Shown here piece by piece: positions 60,935-64,000 of a DNA stretch of 64,000 nucleotides. A program made the position numbers and the translations under genes. Origin of the DNA: Alectoria sarmentosa. Lineage: Eukaryota > Ascomycota > Lecanoromycetes > Lecanorales > Parmeliaceae. The notes under the pieces were generated by a model. That model saw only the letters and a program-made list of their open reading frames with translations, was not told the origin of the DNA and searched no databases. The stretch lies in contig WOGZ01000025.1 in assembly GCA_009733775.1 (NCBI GenBank), positions 62,001 to 126,000 of the forward strand, in the 5' to 3' direction. The number at the start of each line of letters is the position of its first letter. Positions within the stretch are counted from its first letter, which is position 1.

Positions 60935-62236
60935 TCGAAACCTCCGGTGCAACATGGCATTCAAAACTGTATGGTAAGGATTTTGCATATGAAAAGCGTA
61001 ATTCCCATGGAGCTGATGGCGGCTTTGCTCGGTCTTGCAATAATTGGCATACTTGGCTTTAGTGTGCTCACCAAACATTGGGATAATCGGAACGGCATCT
61101 CATGGAGGCCAAGGTTGGGATACGGTTTGGAGATGTGGCTTGATAGCGGCATGGTAACGACATATCTGGTGATATGTGAAAGTAGGAAGTCAGAAACAAA
61201 AGACGAAGATCTATTACTGGTGTTCAATGCTTGCAGTTGTACACAAAGGCATTGTTCATGAATTCCTGTCCAGCGCACCGGGAATAGCCTTTGCTCGTAC
61301 TGCATCATCCTCCGTATCTGTAGGCTCTAGTGCGTAAGACGGCTGTGGCCGATCCCATTCTAGCGTGCTTTCCGTGTTTCTCATAGGGTACGATTTCTTG
61401 GCGTTTGGAAAAAGTTGCCGCGCCCGTACAGTTTGGTACTGTAGCGGCACATCAGATAACGTCATCAAAGATAATATCTACCAAATATCACGAATATTCA
61501 TGTTTGAATTATGTCGGTGCGTAATGAATAAATCAAGGCTAAGGAGGAGGTATGTATCGTTGTGGGCCATGTAGTCGTGGAGGCCTAGTCTATGCCAAGC
61601 CACGCTAGTTTGATCCCGGATAGGCAGTAGCCGCATAATCTGGGATGACTAAGTATGCCCAAAAAAAAAAGGAAACCCTTCCGGCTTTAGACAGGAGGAG
61701 CGACAGGATTGCTAGTTTCATAGTCGTGGCCGACTTTACGGACACAGAGAGCCCTTCAAGGGTTCCAGAATCTCGAGGGTGTACTTTGCTTTTAAGGAAG
61801 GTGAGACCGGATCGCGACCGAAAATTAGTTTTCCAGAGGCTTTCTCCCACATCGAGGCAATTAGATGGGATAAAGCGTGGCTGTGGCGAGGTAAACGATT
61901 TGTGTATTGATCTAGAGATGCAAAGGACTTATTTCTATAAAGATTCTCGTCACCTCCAGCAAGCGGTAAAAAGCGAAACAGTCTGTTCAACAGTTGAGCC
62001 AAGGGAAGAGGTGGTCAGACGTCATGGTGTTCAACGAACAACGATTACAATGCTGCAACGGCAAGGGAAGGAGTCGTCCATGCTCTTGATCCCAAGAATA
62101 AGTCACAGCCATCTACCTTGAGCTGCATCAGATATCAACCATGTTCCATGCCACGCGAGCAATTAGCCATGTGCTACCAACTCTACCAGCATTGATTGTT
62201 GCAAGACGCTGCGTAATAATCTGTGAGGCCGCTTTG
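60935..62236. other. intergenic region
   Basis: No gene is supported. A plus-strand frame at 60947-61261 has one hydrophobic stretch (LMAALLGLAIIGILGF) but no further support. Confidence 0.4.
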
Positions 62237-62654
62237 CTATAGGTCTCTTTCCAGGACGATGTGCTCGAGAGGTAGATCGCTGTCGCACATATCCCCACAC
62301 TCGCGGCTTTGATCTATTGGCAATACAATCAGCAACTTCATCACAGTTTATGTCTAATTACACACCATTCACAAGCACGCGCAAGGTGCGCCGATGACCT
62401 AGCCAAAAGGTCACCCAGAGGGTGAGTACCCCAAGAACGGAAGCAATGCAGCCGAAGACTAGAGTGCTGATGTCGCCAGGGCTCCATTGAGAATCAAGCG
62501 AGAAGGCAAAGGGCGTTGCTGTGAAGGAAGAGGTGTTTCGTCTGGCCAACGCTTCGTGTAGCTCTGTCATGCTATGGGCTAGCATGCCATTGACGACGGG
62601 CAACATCATGGTACCTGCTGCTGTAATACCTACTCTGTGGATAATGTAGAACAT
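62237..62654 (-). CDS. small single-pass membrane protein, two exons, related to 44458-44900
   Basis: On the minus strand, exons 62654-62366 and 62313-62237 are joined across a 52-nt phase-1 intron (GTGTGT donor, CAATAG acceptor), giving 121 residues. The membrane motif is QWSPGDISTLVFGCIASVLG followed by VLTLWVTFWLGHRR, close to the other copy. Exon 2 encodes an acidic, Glu/Asp-rich tail (SDLPLEHIVLERDL) directly before the stop. The start is uncertain: the first ATG is used, but MLPVVNGMLAHSM further in is possible. The function is unknown. Confidence 0.55.
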
Positions 62655-62791
62655 GGATTTGAGGATTGATATTTTTGAAAGGGTTGGAAAGTGGGCTAAA
62701 GATCAACCTTACTGTGACTGTGAAGAAGGCTGAAATGGATGAATTGCTTCTGAACAAGTTGAAAAGAGGCTTTGAGCGGGTATATATATTC

Positions 62792-62966
62792 GGAGGTATC
62801 CAAAAACTAGTTGCTGCAGCTATGCGAGAAATACAATTGAACCCACCAGCGAAGCCTCAATAGTTTTTCGAGCTCATGAGAGAAACCGCGAACGAGGTTG
62901 AGGCTTCGCTGGTGGGTTCAATTATATTTCACGCATAGCTACAGCAACTAACTCTTGGATACCTCC
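62792..62966. repeat. 69-bp inverted repeat with 37-bp loop
   Basis: The arms 62792-62860 and 62898-62966 are nearly perfect inverted copies (core TTGAACCCACCAGCGAAGCC; outer end GGAGGTATCCAA), with few mismatches. A transcript would fold into a long hairpin. It lies upstream of the small membrane-protein gene, on the far side of its start. It may be a fold-back MITE. Confidence 0.8.
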
Positions 62967-64000
62967 ATCTGCGAACCACCCGCCATCCGACAGATGTACA
63001 TGCAGAAGCGCGACCTGTTCTTTGAGCGTCCCGATCTCGACAGCGCAGTCCAATTCCTTCATCCCGTCCAGCTGCAGAGCCTGGGCAGTCTATAGAATTA
63101 TCGACGTTCTTAACCGCAACTCGTTCTCTACTTGTAGAGAACATAATTGCGAATAATTGGTCACACCTTGGTTACCTTGCATGAGCATCCGCCGACCAAA
63201 GCATTCTTCCTCACATCGCCAATTTCTAATCAGCCGCAAACCGTGCAACCTTGATGCCTTTGCCAACTTGGATGGTGGAACTGTCAGCGCCATTTATTTC
63301 GTCAATGTATGGAGCGCGGACGGGGTACGGGCATCAGGCTGCAGTGCCAAGGCTCCAAATGGACACGCGCTAATGCACGATTAAGACCGCAGAGCAAACA
63401 CCGATAAAAAACAACTAATTTTTGCTCTCCAGCGTCCTGAAGCACATTCTAGAAAGTAGCGCAATGATTTGTAAGCCATGTCGCGGCACCTCATGATCAC
63501 GATTTGTCAAGATCCAGGAGAGCCCACCCAATTTCCTTTTCATTTCATGAAATTGAAATGGGCGTACTTCTTGTCTGTGCGATCTCCTTTGCCAGAGTGC
63601 AGTCAAGATGCCTTGTCACGTGGCTTCTCACATCCACGACTGGCCGCGATCAGGCACCTTATCGATCTTCAAGTGTGAATCTAAGTGTGGTTTGTGTAGA
63701 TCGACTAAGGACTACAAACCGGCTTTAGCTTTGCGAAAGGTCCTTAGTCATTGCATCCCTAAACGCGAAGGAAGCCTCGTTGACTTTCTGATGCAGCACG
63801 TCTTGACCCACATCAATAATGATGACATGCCGTTGACCCTGGAGAAGAGCACAGGAGGGAGACCTAGGTTGTGGGTATCCTGTCTACGTGGGAGATGTGA
63901 AACGTGCTAATTTCCTTTCAGTCAGGCATCGCCTATTGTTCCTATAATTCGTGATCAGTCTGAGCTACATTCTTCTGACTCAGAAATTACGGTGTGAGTT
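62967..64000. other. right-edge stretch, no supported gene
   Basis: A plus-strand frame near the end (to 63910) contains FKCESKCGLCRSTKDYK with later Cys/His residues, faintly finger-like. It lacks the family's W and K-x-H pattern, so I leave it uncalled. The window ends here. Confidence 0.35.

Noticed and set aside
63608..63910. Cys/His-containing frame at the right edge, perhaps a seventh zinc-finger relative
   Set aside because: C-x2-C is present but the family's W, K-x-H and CGFC blocks are absent.
1..64000. CRISPR arrays, bacterial operons, rRNA genes
   Set aside because: None seen; spliced genes and fungal protein families argue against a bacterial source.

Overview
The window reads as nuclear DNA of a filamentous ascomycete (Pezizomycotina, perhaps Dothideomycetes; the class is a guess). 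The evidence is introns of about 45-62 nt with CTGAC/CTAAC-like branch points, a Tri12-like MFS transporter, a fungal CorA-like GMN protein, a decayed ankyrin-repeat gene, and gene-free AT-rich blocks with the signature of repeat-induced point mutation (RIP). There are no bacterial operons, no CRISPR array and no convincing tRNA or rRNA.

Layout. The left part holds one long gene (2635-6808): a disordered serine-rich protein with an F-box-like segment and a C-terminal UBA domain. From about 9 kb the sequence becomes accessory in character. Six paralogous two-exon zinc-finger genes, called here Z1-Z6, all lie on the plus strand at 12.5, 16.3, 20.5, 30.6, 41.1 and 51.1 kb. Each joins an N-terminal domain built of two short W-L/R repeats to a block of C2H2-type fingers. 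One phase-1 intron sits at the same place in all six. I do not recognise the family, and it is the main candidate for a previously undescribed system. Between Z4 and Z5 lies an MFS transporter with a GC-AG intron (33702-35650), followed by a possible multi-exon membrane gene on the minus strand. The right part holds a CorA-like gene (55459-58050, minus), two related small single-pass membrane proteins (44458-44900 and 62237-62654, minus) and an ankyrin pseudogene (about 59.2-60.9 kb).

Mobile DNA is dense between the zinc-finger genes. A 3.97-kb RIP-degraded element (22748-26713) and a 442-bp relative (45573-46014) share termini and TA target duplications. A 1.45-kb element (10787-12236) and its 280-bp derivative (47661-47940) share 31-bp terminal inverted repeats and 3-bp target duplications. 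Three more MITE-like families occur, one nested inside another at 48.2-48.5 kb. The zinc-finger genes keep full reading frames beside this decayed DNA.

How the genes work together can only be inferred. Z1-Z6 look like a head-to-tail, lineage-specific expansion of putative nuclear regulators. Z2 and Z3 also share 3' flanking sequence, which shows segmental duplication. Z4 has a promoter with four CCAAT boxes spaced exactly 40 bp apart. No known biosynthetic cluster core enzyme (PKS, NRPS or terpene synthase) was seen.
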